Below are positions 34,588-42,583 of a stretch of DNA of 64,000 nucleotides, one piece after another. The translations under genes and the position numbers were made by a program. This DNA is from Spirochaetaceae bacterium (lineage in GTDB: Bacteria > Spirochaetota > Leptospiria > Leptospirales > Leptonemataceae), in contig PBUB01000007.1 of the NCBI GenBank assembly GCA_002729885.1, positions 143,064 to 207,063 on the forward strand, written 5' to 3'. The notes below the pieces were generated by a model. It worked only from the letters and a program-made list of their open reading frames with translations. It did not search any database and was not told the DNA's origin. Numbering within the stretch: position 1 is the stretch's first letter; each line of letters starts with the position of its first letter.

Positions 34588-35271
34588 TCAAAGTCCAAAT
34601 GTTTGCTTCTCTTTCTCCCCGCTGTCGGGCACAGAAACCGGCTCCCCCAGAAATCTGGGCCCGGTATTCAATAGAAATAGATCTACCAGAACCAGGGCGC
34701 GAGCAGGTATCTCCCTGAGGTAGGTCTTCACTCCCTGACCTACATATACATCTCTGGCATTAAACCCAATGATATCGATTCCGTTATGAAGCCCTATCAA
34801 TATGGCTCGTTCATTATGGAACCTCTGAGAAATCACAGTTATTGATGATTGGCCAAACACCTGTCGTGCACGAACTACCGAGTCCAGGGTTCTAAATCCT
34901 GCAAAATCCATCACTATCCGATCCGATGGCACTCCCCGTGCGATAAGAGATTCTTTCATGGCCCGGGGCTCATTGTAGCTATGAGTGCTATTGTCTCCGC
35001 TTACCAGAATATACTGAATCTTCCCTGCTTTAAAGAGTGCGATGGCTGCTTCCATCCGATAGATAAAAAACAGATTTCGCTGTCCTCCCCGGACATACCT
35101 GGAGGTTCCCAGCACCAGACCCACGCGATTTGCAGGCACATCCGCTACAGAATCAAAAATTCTGGCCCTCACAGAATAGGAAACCCAGAAGTAGCTTGCA
35201 ACCAGACCACCGATTATCAACAACAAGGTCAATGCTGCAAGAAGAAGGCGGATTTTTAGGCGCAAGGACAC
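34588..35271 (-). CDS. sanA: SanA/YdcF (DUF218) family membrane protein
   Basis: A 227-residue protein with one N-terminal membrane helix ('IRLLLAALTLLLIIGGLVASYFW') and a DUF218 domain: 'VGLVLGTSRYVRGGQRNLFFIYRMEAAIALFKAGK', 'YILVSGDNSTHSYNEPRAMKESL', 'GVPSDRIVMDFAGFRTLDSVVRARQVF' and 'ITVISQRFHNERAILI'. This matches SanA, an inner-membrane protein that affects envelope permeability to vancomycin. The start is GTG at 35271, only a few bases from the start of the divergent kinase gene. Confidence 0.88.
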   Translation of the reverse strand: MSLRLKIRLLLAALTLLLIIGGLVASYFWVSYSVRARIFDSVADVPANRVGLVLGTSRYVRGGQRNLFFIYRMEAAIALFKAGKIQYILVSGDNSTHSYNEPRAMKESLIARGVPSDRIVMDFAGFRTLDSVVRARQVFGQSSITVISQRFHNERAILIGLHNGIDIIGFNARDVYVGQGVKTYLREIPARALVLVDLFLLNTGPRFLGEPVSVPDSGEKEKQTFGL

Positions 35272-35289
35272 AGAACATTGTTTAATCCC

Positions 35290-37764
35290 ATGGACCTGGC
35301 CCGCAAATCAAAAAGCTCCTCTTCCCCATCCTCAACCACGCCCGGGAGCTGGCTCACGATAGCAGGAATATGCTTTATTTCGATTCTGGTAGGAAGCACA
35401 TTTACGTCCGGATGCGGAGGCCAGCAGGCACCCAGCGCTCTGGTGCAAAAGGGAGAGGCCAGGGTTTCCTTTTCCGATCTGGAAAAATATGGAATCCAGA
35501 ATCTGCACGGAATCTGGCGGTTCTATCCAGGCAAAGAGCCTGTGTCCCATCTACGAAAATCCCCTTCTTTCATCAGCGTTCCTGGAACATGGCCGGATAG
35601 CCTGTTTTCTGACCAGGCGGATACCATTCATCGTCAGGGAATGTATGAGCTACAATTGCATCTGGACCGGCAGGAGCCTTTCGCACTTCGCTTTACAGAG
35701 GTAATGACCGAATCCTGCATCTATCTGGATGGAGAAGAAATCCGATGCCAGGGAAAACTTGAGTCCAATGAGCAGGAGTCTATCGCAAATACCAGTCCGT
35801 TCACCGTTGTGCTCTTTCCGAAGCAACTGAATCCGGTTCTTCAGATTATAGTATCCAATAATCACCATAGAAAGGGAGGGATTTTTGGCACAGTAGCCAT
35901 TGGAACCCCGGATCAAATTCAAACTCTGGATCGTTCCAGAATGAGTCGATACCTTCTCGTAGCCGGAGCCCTGCTCCTTACAGCCGTCTACTTTGGTCTG
36001 GTGGGTCTGGTTGAAGGTCGTGCTCCCACGAATCTCTCGCTGGCACTTTTCTGTGCAATAGCCATGATTCGCATTATGACAGCCGGAGAAAAACCGGCCG
36101 TTTCATTCTTTCCGGATTTGCCATTCGGAGTCTATCTTAGGCTCCAATACATTACATACTTTTTGAGCGTTGCGGCGGCACTGCATTATCTCTATACAAT
36201 GTTTCCGCAGGATGTGCACCGAACCGTAGTATACGTGGCCTATTCCATTGCTGCCGCGTTCTCCCTTTTCGCAGTGGCTGTAAATACAACGATACTTTCC
36301 TACTCCCTGGATTACTACGCAGTCATTTTCTTCTCCGTGGTGTTTTACTGCACATATGCCATCACCCGAGCCAGTTTCCATCGTCGCACAGGATCCTGGT
36401 TTGTGTTCGCGGGAATGATGGCCCTCCTCGTAGCCGTTATTGTAGACTTCCTTAGAGTCTACGAACTGGCTCTTGTCCAGTATCTCATAGGCGATGCAAT
36501 ATTGATTCTGGTTCTCTGCCAGGCTGTAGCCACCAGTCTGCAAAATCGAAATGTCCATTTACGAATGGGACAATTACAAAATGAAAAAGATCAGGCCGAT
36601 GCCGCTGCCAGAAACAACCGCGAATTCCTGTCTCGGATGAGCCATGAACTTCGCACACCTCTGCACTCTATTGTGCACATTGGCCACCTGCTTAAAGAAG
36701 AACGGGATCCTTCCCGAGCCAGAGACTATGTAAACACACTACAATCCGCATCCGATCATCTTTTGACTCTAGTAAATGATGTACTGGACTTTAACCGAAT
36801 GGTGCAGGGAAAACTGAAATACCAGGAAGGTTCCTTTTCCCTTCGCCTGCTTCTGAACCGTGTAGTCGTGATCCACCGCGAAAGAGCCGCTGGAAAAGGC
36901 CTGGATCTAAGACTTGATATTCAAGAGCCCATGCCGGATCGATTGCTTGGAGACTCGCATCGCATTTCACAGGTTTTACACAATCTAATAGGAAATGCGA
37001 TCAAGTTTACTGCAGATGGAGAGATTCGAGTTACTGTTCAGAAGAATCCTTCCGACGGAGAGCAGGATCGCATAATGTTTACGGTGACCGATACCGGAAT
37101 TGGAATGAGTCCTGATCAACTTCCCATGATTTTTGAAACCTATTTCCAGGCCGGCTTTCAAGCCGACCGCAAACATGAGGGTACCGGCCTTGGCCTGGCA
37201 ATCTCTCAGGAGCTGGTGAGATTGATGGGTGGTGACCTTAAAGTTAACAGTACTCCGGACGTAGGTTCCGAGTTTAGCTTTTCCCTTCCCTTGAAGACTG
37301 ACCCGGAAGGCGATAGACCACCGGAACTGGCGGAGATATCTGAAGCGATGTCCATGGCTGCCCCGGAACTGGCCAAATCCAGAGCCTTTCGTCAGGAACT
37401 GATTTTTATCGTGGATGATAATCCGGACAATCGCAAGCTAACCGGCCGATTTTTGGAAAAATGGAATCTGCAGTATCTGGAAGCAGCCAGCGGAATGCAG
37501 GCCCTGGGCCTTCTGGAGGAGCATTATCCGCACCTGGTTCTTCTGGATCTTCACATGCCGGACATGGACGGATTTGCAACTCTAGATGCATTGCGCGAAA
37601 AGGGCTATTCCGGTCCTGTAATCGCAGCCACTGCCGACGTTAGCAATGAAACCCGGTCCAGGCTGGATGAGGCGGGGTTTGATGGCTTTATCGGAAAGCC
37701 ATTTTCGCCTGCCAACTTTCATCAGATTCTTTCCGGTTATCTGAATGCCAGACAGAACAATTGA
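35290..37764 (+). CDS. 7TM-DISM-type membrane hybrid histidine kinase
   Basis: An 824-residue kinase from ATG 35290; a TTG at 35278 is an alternative. A signal-like helix ending 'STFTSGCGG' precedes a periplasmic jelly-roll domain (about 60-215, '7TMR-DISMED2-like', with 'IWRFYPGKEPVS' and 'SVPGTWPDSLF'). Seven membrane helices (about 220-430), a coiled linker, HisKA ('SRMSHELRTPLHSI', His near 455), an ATPase domain (NLIGNAIKF, DTGIGMS, GTGLGLAI) and a C-terminal receiver (Asp in 'LVLLDLHMPDMDG') follow. The extracellular domain resembles carbohydrate-binding folds, so an external sugar or glycan ligand is possible. The start region is shared with divergent sanA. Confidence 0.92.
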   Translation: MDLARKSKSSSSPSSTTPGSWLTIAGICFISILVGSTFTSGCGGQQAPSALVQKGEARVSFSDLEKYGIQNLHGIWRFYPGKEPVSHLRKSPSFISVPGTWPDSLFSDQADTIHRQGMYELQLHLDRQEPFALRFTEVMTESCIYLDGEEIRCQGKLESNEQESIANTSPFTVVLFPKQLNPVLQIIVSNNHHRKGGIFGTVAIGTPDQIQTLDRSRMSRYLLVAGALLLTAVYFGLVGLVEGRAPTNLSLALFCAIAMIRIMTAGEKPAVSFFPDLPFGVYLRLQYITYFLSVAAALHYLYTMFPQDVHRTVVYVAYSIAAAFSLFAVAVNTTILSYSLDYYAVIFFSVVFYCTYAITRASFHRRTGSWFVFAGMMALLVAVIVDFLRVYELALVQYLIGDAILILVLCQAVATSLQNRNVHLRMGQLQNEKDQADAAARNNREFLSRMSHELRTPLHSIVHIGHLLKEERDPSRARDYVNTLQSASDHLLTLVNDVLDFNRMVQGKLKYQEGSFSLRLLLNRVVVIHRERAAGKGLDLRLDIQEPMPDRLLGDSHRISQVLHNLIGNAIKFTADGEIRVTVQKNPSDGEQDRIMFTVTDTGIGMSPDQLPMIFETYFQAGFQADRKHEGTGLGLAISQELVRLMGGDLKVNSTPDVGSEFSFSLPLKTDPEGDRPPELAEISEAMSMAAPELAKSRAFRQELIFIVDDNPDNRKLTGRFLEKWNLQYLEAASGMQALGLLEEHYPHLVLLDLHMPDMDGFATLDALREKGYSGPVIAATADVSNETRSRLDEAGFDGFIGKPFSPANFHQILSGYLNARQNN

Positions 37765-38121
37765 AACCTGAGAAGTTCGCACTGTACAGTATTCCCTGGA
37801 TCGTACCGGATCTTCCGAACAACTGAACCGGAAAAGTCCGCGCTGCAGATGCCCCAGCTTCAAAGCATCCAGTAACCAGATCATGTCCCCATTTTCGCAA
37901 TCAAGCGTTGCTGCTCTGAATCGGTTCATTACGCAATGAGCATCACGCATTGAGCATTTCCCATTGAGCATTCCGGATGGGCCGAACTAACTTGAAGCGG
38001 CCCGGACGGATTCTGACGTTGCCTTTTTCCTTATCCTCTGCTCAGCGAGGCTAATTTTCGGTGGCTTTTCCAGAGGATTTGTCGTCTAAAAGATACGACT
38101 GCCGCAAAACCTGGAGAAAAA
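37765..38121 (+). other. Intergenic region, 357 bases, with a short tandem repeat
   Basis: No plausible gene is visible. The notable element is the three-copy 14-base repeat at 37932-37973. Small minus-strand frames here are chance frames. Confidence 0.5.
37932..37973. repeat. Three tandem 14-base repeats
   Basis: The units CGCAATGAGCATCA, CGCATTGAGCATTT and CCCATTGAGCATTC sit head to tail with core CATTGAGCAT. They lie about 150 bases before the next gene and could be regulator sites or a slippage repeat. Confidence 0.6.
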
Positions 38122-38760
38122 ATGAAATTCTGGCCCAGCAATTCCCATCGATTATTTCCCGTCCTGGCCGTAGCCTTGCTTTCCATGAGTGTAATGTCTG
38201 CTACATGCGAAAGCAATCCGGAAGAAGCCAGAACCCTGGATTTCGATAAAGAAAGCCTGGAAGCAGCCAAACAGGACTGGAAGACCACTGCCAGCCGCCT
38301 GGGCAATACGTATACATATATCAGAGTACAGGGCAGTATGACCGGCGAAACCTATGTAACGCTGGTTCGCTTTGAAAAGGGAGAGTTAACCGCGCGTATT
38401 TATAAGAGACTCAAAGTAGGTGTAAAGGATGGAAAGCGTCAGGTAGAAATTCGAGAAGCATGGATGGCCACCAGAGGAATGAAAAAGCTCTTTGGAGGCG
38501 AAGGTGGTTTCCCGGGACTTTCCATGGAGGAGCTATACGAATCTTGCCAGTCAGAGGTGCTTAGCCGGGATATAGAAAAGAATCATGTAGGCCTGGCGGC
38601 CGATGCGCGGGGTGTATTGAAACGATGTTACTATTCGCCTAAAATGTGCGCAGACGACTGCGGCAAAAGCTACGACGTCAGCCATTTCTATGAGGAGTCA
38701 CCATCCGATGACATCCTTAAGGAGTATGTAAAGGGACCGGCCATTGAGCTGAAGTACTAG
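38122..38760 (+). CDS. Hypothetical exported protein, 212 residues
   Basis: I do not recognise a family. A signal-like N-terminus ('RLFPVLAVALLSMSVMSATC') is followed by Cys at a lipobox-like position (about 33), so a lipoprotein is possible though the box is atypical. The mature part is charged, with a beta-rich centre ('VQGSMTGETYVTLVRFEKGELTARIYKRL') and a C-terminal cluster of cysteines ('CQSEV', 'RCYYSPKMCADDCGKSY') that could form disulphides. TGGAG precedes the ATG by 5 bases. It is the first gene of the secreted-protein region. Confidence 0.7.
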   Translation: MKFWPSNSHRLFPVLAVALLSMSVMSATCESNPEEARTLDFDKESLEAAKQDWKTTASRLGNTYTYIRVQGSMTGETYVTLVRFEKGELTARIYKRLKVGVKDGKRQVEIREAWMATRGMKKLFGGEGGFPGLSMEELYESCQSEVLSRDIEKNHVGLAADARGVLKRCYYSPKMCADDCGKSYDVSHFYEESPSDDILKEYVKGPAIELKY

Positions 38761-39115
38761 ATTCAAGGCCTGCAATGATTGAAAGCTTATACACAGATGA
38801 ATTGATATCTCCGGCCCCGGGTTGGAGGTAAAAATAAGCAGGAAACGCCCGCTAGTTTGAGACCAAGCGAGTATCAAGATCAAGAGAAACTAGATTGGGA
38901 AGATTACCCTGAGCATCAGTGGGCAGGCACAAGAAAAAAAATACCTGCCTGGATACTGGAAGACAAGAATGACAGAGACTGTCATTGAGCGATATCAAAG
39001 ATAGAAGACGACCCGGGATTCTGAACTCCGGGTTGAACGTTGAACGTGAACAGATAGCTGAATGAAGAACCGGCGAGCCCTGAATCGCCAGATGCGAAAA
39101 AAACGGAGTGCGACC
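38761..39115 (+). other. Structured leader/intergenic region before the first astacin gene
   Basis: This 355-base stretch has no credible gene. It holds an 8-bp perfect hairpin with a 3-base loop at 38968-38986 (AATGACAG/CTGTCATT), a weaker stem ACCCGG/CCGGGT at 39011-39033, and a short direct repeat TTGAACG-TTGAACG directly after it. These lie within 150 bases upstream of the start and may shape expression. Confidence 0.45.
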
Positions 39116-40210
39116 ATGAAAGACTTAGGAGAAAAGCTGATCAAGATTACCCTGGCGCTATTATTATCGCTGGGACTGGGACTGCAATTCAATTGCAGCG
39201 CTGAGGAACTGGCGGCCCTGCAGGGCGAAGAAGAAGAGGAAGAAGATCCGTTGGATCAGCTGATCCAGGAATGGCTATTATACGAATTGTTCGATATTGG
39301 GAATGGTCCATGTAACGTTCAGCAAGGATTACTGCTTGAGACTTTGATTCAGCAGTACATTGAGGAAGGGGCTACGTTGTCGGATGCTGCATCAGATGAT
39401 TTTGACCCTCATTACGATCCAATTGGAGATCAGCCTCTGAATGGCCTCGGGGAAGAGAAACTGGTCTACATTCCAACAAAATATGGGGTTCAGCCTATCA
39501 CAGTGTACGAGTACCACGGTAATTATGTAACAGAGAGTGACATTATCTATTCCGAGGACCAGTTATTCCAATTCCCGGACGTAGCGGAGAATCAGTATTT
39601 CAGCCTGGGTATTGACGCTACTCAGGGCGGACGCTGGCCCACGGGTTCGGACGGTACAGTCGAAGTCAACTACTCTATCGACTCTAGTTTACCAGCAGAA
39701 ACGGTAAATGAAATTAACCAGGCCCTTGCACATTGGCAAGAACGCGGTCGATTTCGTTTCGTAGCCAATTCATCGGCTACACCGAGAATTCACTTTCAGG
39801 ACGACGATACTGGCTGCAATTCATATGTTGGACGACAATCCACACAGCCGCAGCCAATAAACCTTGCCCCAAACTGTGGTTTTGGTGCTGCCGTCCACGA
39901 AATTGGACACGCATTGGGATTGTGGCATGAGCAAACCCGGCTGGACCGAGACGAATATATAATCTATTATTCCGGTAGGACCACAAATCCGTCCCAGTAC
40001 ACCAAGAAAACTACAGGCGAGGCCTACGATATCGGCTCATACGATTTCGAATCCATCATGCACTATGGCTCATTCTATTTCAAAAATAGCGATGAACCCG
40101 TCATGACCAAAAAGGATGGTAGTCTGATTGAACCGAATAGGCGCGCTCTAACAGATTGCGACGTTTATGGCGCAGAACAACTTCACTATAACTCCTCATC
40201 TTATCTATGA
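39116..40210 (+). CDS. Astacin-like (M12A) zinc metalloprotease lipoprotein, copy 1
   Basis: A 364-residue secreted protease from ATG 39116, chosen for the GGAG ribosome site 7 bases upstream; an ATG at 39062 is upstream in frame. A signal ends at 'LGLQFNC', a lipobox, and an acidic stretch (EEEEEEDPLD) follows. Residues ~120-175 are a linker, then an astacin catalytic domain with zinc motif HEIGHALGLWHEQ (HExxHxxGxxHE) and the Met-turn 'SIMHYGS', whose Tyr is the extra zinc ligand. Four Cys are placed to form the two astacin disulphides. It should cut proteins at the cell surface. Confidence 0.92.
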   Translation: MKDLGEKLIKITLALLLSLGLGLQFNCSAEELAALQGEEEEEEDPLDQLIQEWLLYELFDIGNGPCNVQQGLLLETLIQQYIEEGATLSDAASDDFDPHYDPIGDQPLNGLGEEKLVYIPTKYGVQPITVYEYHGNYVTESDIIYSEDQLFQFPDVAENQYFSLGIDATQGGRWPTGSDGTVEVNYSIDSSLPAETVNEINQALAHWQERGRFRFVANSSATPRIHFQDDDTGCNSYVGRQSTQPQPINLAPNCGFGAAVHEIGHALGLWHEQTRLDRDEYIIYYSGRTTNPSQYTKKTTGEAYDIGSYDFESIMHYGSFYFKNSDEPVMTKKDGSLIEPNRRALTDCDVYGAEQLHYNSSSYL

Positions 40211-40225
40211 TTTATTTAAAGATTT

Positions 40226-41224
40226 ATGCGGCTGTGTAGAACCATCCAATGCAGGATGCCGAGGAGGTTTCTTATCGCTCTCCTCGCCGCCTCCCTGTTT
40301 GGTCAATGTATGCAACAGGAATCAGATTCCTCCACCGATCTGATAGCACTTGCATTCATTCTGGCCAATAGCGGTCCTGAATGTAACCTGAACGCATCCA
40401 CCTTTGATGCTCCTGTTTTCGGGCTGTCCCTGGCGGATCCCAATATTCCTGAAACGGGAGTACCGGGAGGTGAAACCGTGCAAGGGTATGTACGGCTCAA
40501 CGGCCAATGGACCTTGCTTTCGCTTACGAAAGCAGGCAACTCCTACTTCAATGGAGATATGGTGTTCGATGAATCGGAAGTTAGTGCCATTCCGTACGGC
40601 GGAGGGGATTCCTATTATAGCCTGGCTTTCAACAATTCTAGCTATCGTTGGCCCATGAGCGGTGGCTATATTCGAGTGCCCTATGTAATCGATGGTGCTG
40701 TTCCGGTTGCCACAAGAACTGAAATTCAAGATGCCATGGCTCACTGGGAAACCTACAGCATAGTGCGTTTTGCACCCAGGACATCGGAGGCGGGCTATAT
40801 CTTTTTTGAAGATCCAGGAAGTAGCACCTGTAGTGCCAATGTCGGTTACAGCGATTCAGCAAGAACCATCCGGCTTGGTGAAGCATGCGGTACCGGAAAT
40901 GCCGTCCATGAAATCGGCCATACTCTGGGTCTAATGCATACACAACAGAGAAACGATCGAGACAACCACATCATCTATTATCCGGATAGAACCACAGCCC
41001 CTTCGCAATACGAAAAACTGGGCAGTGCCGGTCTGGACATTGGACGCTACGATATCACGTCGATCATGCATTACGGCTCCTATTTCTTCCCCAGCGGGAG
41101 CGATCCAGTAATAACAACCAGAACCGGCGCCTTAATCGAGGCCAATCGCTCTGCGCTGACAACCTGCGACACCTATGTAGTAGAACAGGTGCATACGAAT
41201 CCGGCGTACAACAATAAACTGTAA
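40226..41224 (+). CDS. Astacin-like (M12A) zinc metalloprotease lipoprotein, copy 2
   Basis: A 332-residue paralogue of the gene before it, 15 bases downstream and likely co-transcribed. The signal 'RRFLIALLAASLFGQC' ends in a lipobox; ATG 40256 is an alternative start. The catalytic domain has HEIGHTLGLMHTQ (three zinc histidines intact) and the Met-turn 'SIMHYGSYFF'. The family Glu after the third His is Thr here; in astacins that Glu receives the matured N-terminus, so activation of this copy may differ. Conserved 'IIYYPDRTTAPSQYEK' and 'ALTTCDTYVVEQVH' match copy 1. Confidence 0.92.
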   Translation: MRLCRTIQCRMPRRFLIALLAASLFGQCMQQESDSSTDLIALAFILANSGPECNLNASTFDAPVFGLSLADPNIPETGVPGGETVQGYVRLNGQWTLLSLTKAGNSYFNGDMVFDESEVSAIPYGGGDSYYSLAFNNSSYRWPMSGGYIRVPYVIDGAVPVATRTEIQDAMAHWETYSIVRFAPRTSEAGYIFFEDPGSSTCSANVGYSDSARTIRLGEACGTGNAVHEIGHTLGLMHTQQRNDRDNHIIYYPDRTTAPSQYEKLGSAGLDIGRYDITSIMHYGSYFFPSGSDPVITTRTGALIEANRSALTTCDTYVVEQVHTNPAYNNKL

Positions 41225-41240
41225 GCCAACAAAGCATTGG

Positions 41241-41280
41241 CTGGAGACCTGATAGGCCTATCAGGACCGCTCATCTCCAG
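41241..41280. repeat. Nested inverted repeat between convergent genes
   Basis: An 18-bp perfect palindrome CCTGATAGGCCTATCAGG (41248-41265) is enclosed by CTGGAGA (41241-41247) and TCTCCAG (41274-41280). It lies between the ends of the second astacin gene and the OmpA-like lipoprotein gene. No T-run follows on either strand. Confidence 0.65.
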
Positions 41281-41390
41281 AGCGGAGAGCGCCCAATGAA
41301 ACCTGCTTCAATTTGAACCTGTGTCTATTCCAGATAGCCCACTCATAAAGGGGCTAACTTCCCGCTCACTCCGAGACAGATCAATGACGA

Positions 41391-42161
41391 TCAACCCTCC
41401 TTTACGATTACATAGACGTAGCGATCCGCCGGCCTACTTTCGCTGTCTTCCCCACATTGGCGCAGGTTACGATACAGCACTTCGGTATTGCTTTTAGAAA
41501 CACCCAGGTTCTTGAGCATTGCCATGGCGTAGTTCGCCCGTTCCTGCATCAGCTGCTGATTCTCTTCCTGGTCGCCTTCGCAGTCGGCGCTTACAGCAAT
41601 CAGAAAGCGAGCATCGGATTGATTCTTGATTCGCTCCTTGAGACCTGCCAGAGGTGCATCGGATATGGCCTTTGATCCAACGCCGGTTTCAAATCTAAAT
41701 CGAAATACACCCACCTGACGATTTCCTTCCATTGCAGACCCAAGCTTCTGTGGGTTGGTATCCGCAGCAGCCAGCGCACCACATTCTGCGATTACGGCCG
41801 TATCGGTAATTACTCCAAAGAGAAAGCCCAGAGCAGTGTAGCCAATGTCAGACCATCGCATGGTACGATACTTGATCAAGATGGTATCCGAGCCAGAATC
41901 TATGGGCTTGATCACAGGCTCATTCACGGGCAATACAAAGGGAAAGTGCACTACATGGGTTTGCTGCAGCACCCGGCAATTCTCATAGCTGCCCCGATAC
42001 GTCGCCAGGGAACGCTCCATGGCCACCGGAACATCCGTTACAATCACAGAGGAATTGGAGGGATCGGACCCGGTAGCGCAACTAACGCCTGCGAAACCAA
42101 CGGACATCGCAATACATAGAATAAGAAAAAAACTGGACCTCGGTACTATAAACTTTTCCAT
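41391..42161 (-). CDS. Lipoprotein with degenerate OmpA-like C-terminal domain
   Basis: A 256-residue protein with a signal ending 'VGFAGVSC' (lipobox). The middle has a Gly/Ala-rich hydrophobic stretch (about 108-130). The C-terminal ~90 residues ('ARFLIAVSADCEGDQEENQQLMQERANYAMAMLKNLGVSKSNTEVLYRNL', part only) follow the OmpA/MotB pattern of a strand, a helix with 'ERAN.AM..L..LGV', and a final strand 'DRYVYVIV'. The peptidoglycan-binding Asp/Arg pair is only partly evident. It is transcribed away from the giant lipoprotein gene with 63 bases between starts. Confidence 0.65.
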   Translation of the reverse strand: MEKFIVPRSSFFLILCIAMSVGFAGVSCATGSDPSNSSVIVTDVPVAMERSLATYRGSYENCRVLQQTHVVHFPFVLPVNEPVIKPIDSGSDTILIKYRTMRWSDIGYTALGFLFGVITDTAVIAECGALAAADTNPQKLGSAMEGNRQVGVFRFRFETGVGSKAISDAPLAGLKERIKNQSDARFLIAVSADCEGDQEENQQLMQERANYAMAMLKNLGVSKSNTEVLYRNLRQCGEDSESRPADRYVYVIVKEG

Positions 42162-42224
42162 GCTTTCTATTACATTTCCTTAACAAACTGGGAAAGTGAT
42201 CAGATACAAACAGGCAATACAGAT

Positions 42225-42583
42225 ATGGAATCAAGAACTATTCATAAACTTAAAAAGCAGGGACTTCTGCTGCTTCTTGCGGGCATACCTTTTGTATCTG
42301 CCTGTATTGCATTTCTGCCTTCTGCCACCAGCAAATCCGAGGAAGAACGAAAATGGTTCCTTCTGGATCTGGTCTCATCCCCGGACAGGAATGCACTGAT
42401 TTCAAGTCCTCCCACGGTAGGAGCGGACGGATATGATCCAGCCCTTTTCACTGTAGATCAAAAAGAGGATCAGGAGGAAATCGCGGTACCAATCTATGGA
42501 AAGCATTACGTATCTGTAGGTCATATTTTCGACATTGATGTAGACACATCCAAAATTCCCGGCGCGCCTGAGGAATATCAAAG
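42225..42583 (+). repeat. Direct repeat arm 1 (5' end of giant lipoprotein copy 1)
   Basis: This stretch matches 46400-46758 with only about 16 differing bases over about 360 (counted by eye), including most third codon positions. It covers the signal peptide and start of the first domain; similarity falls sharply after it. Confidence 0.85.
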
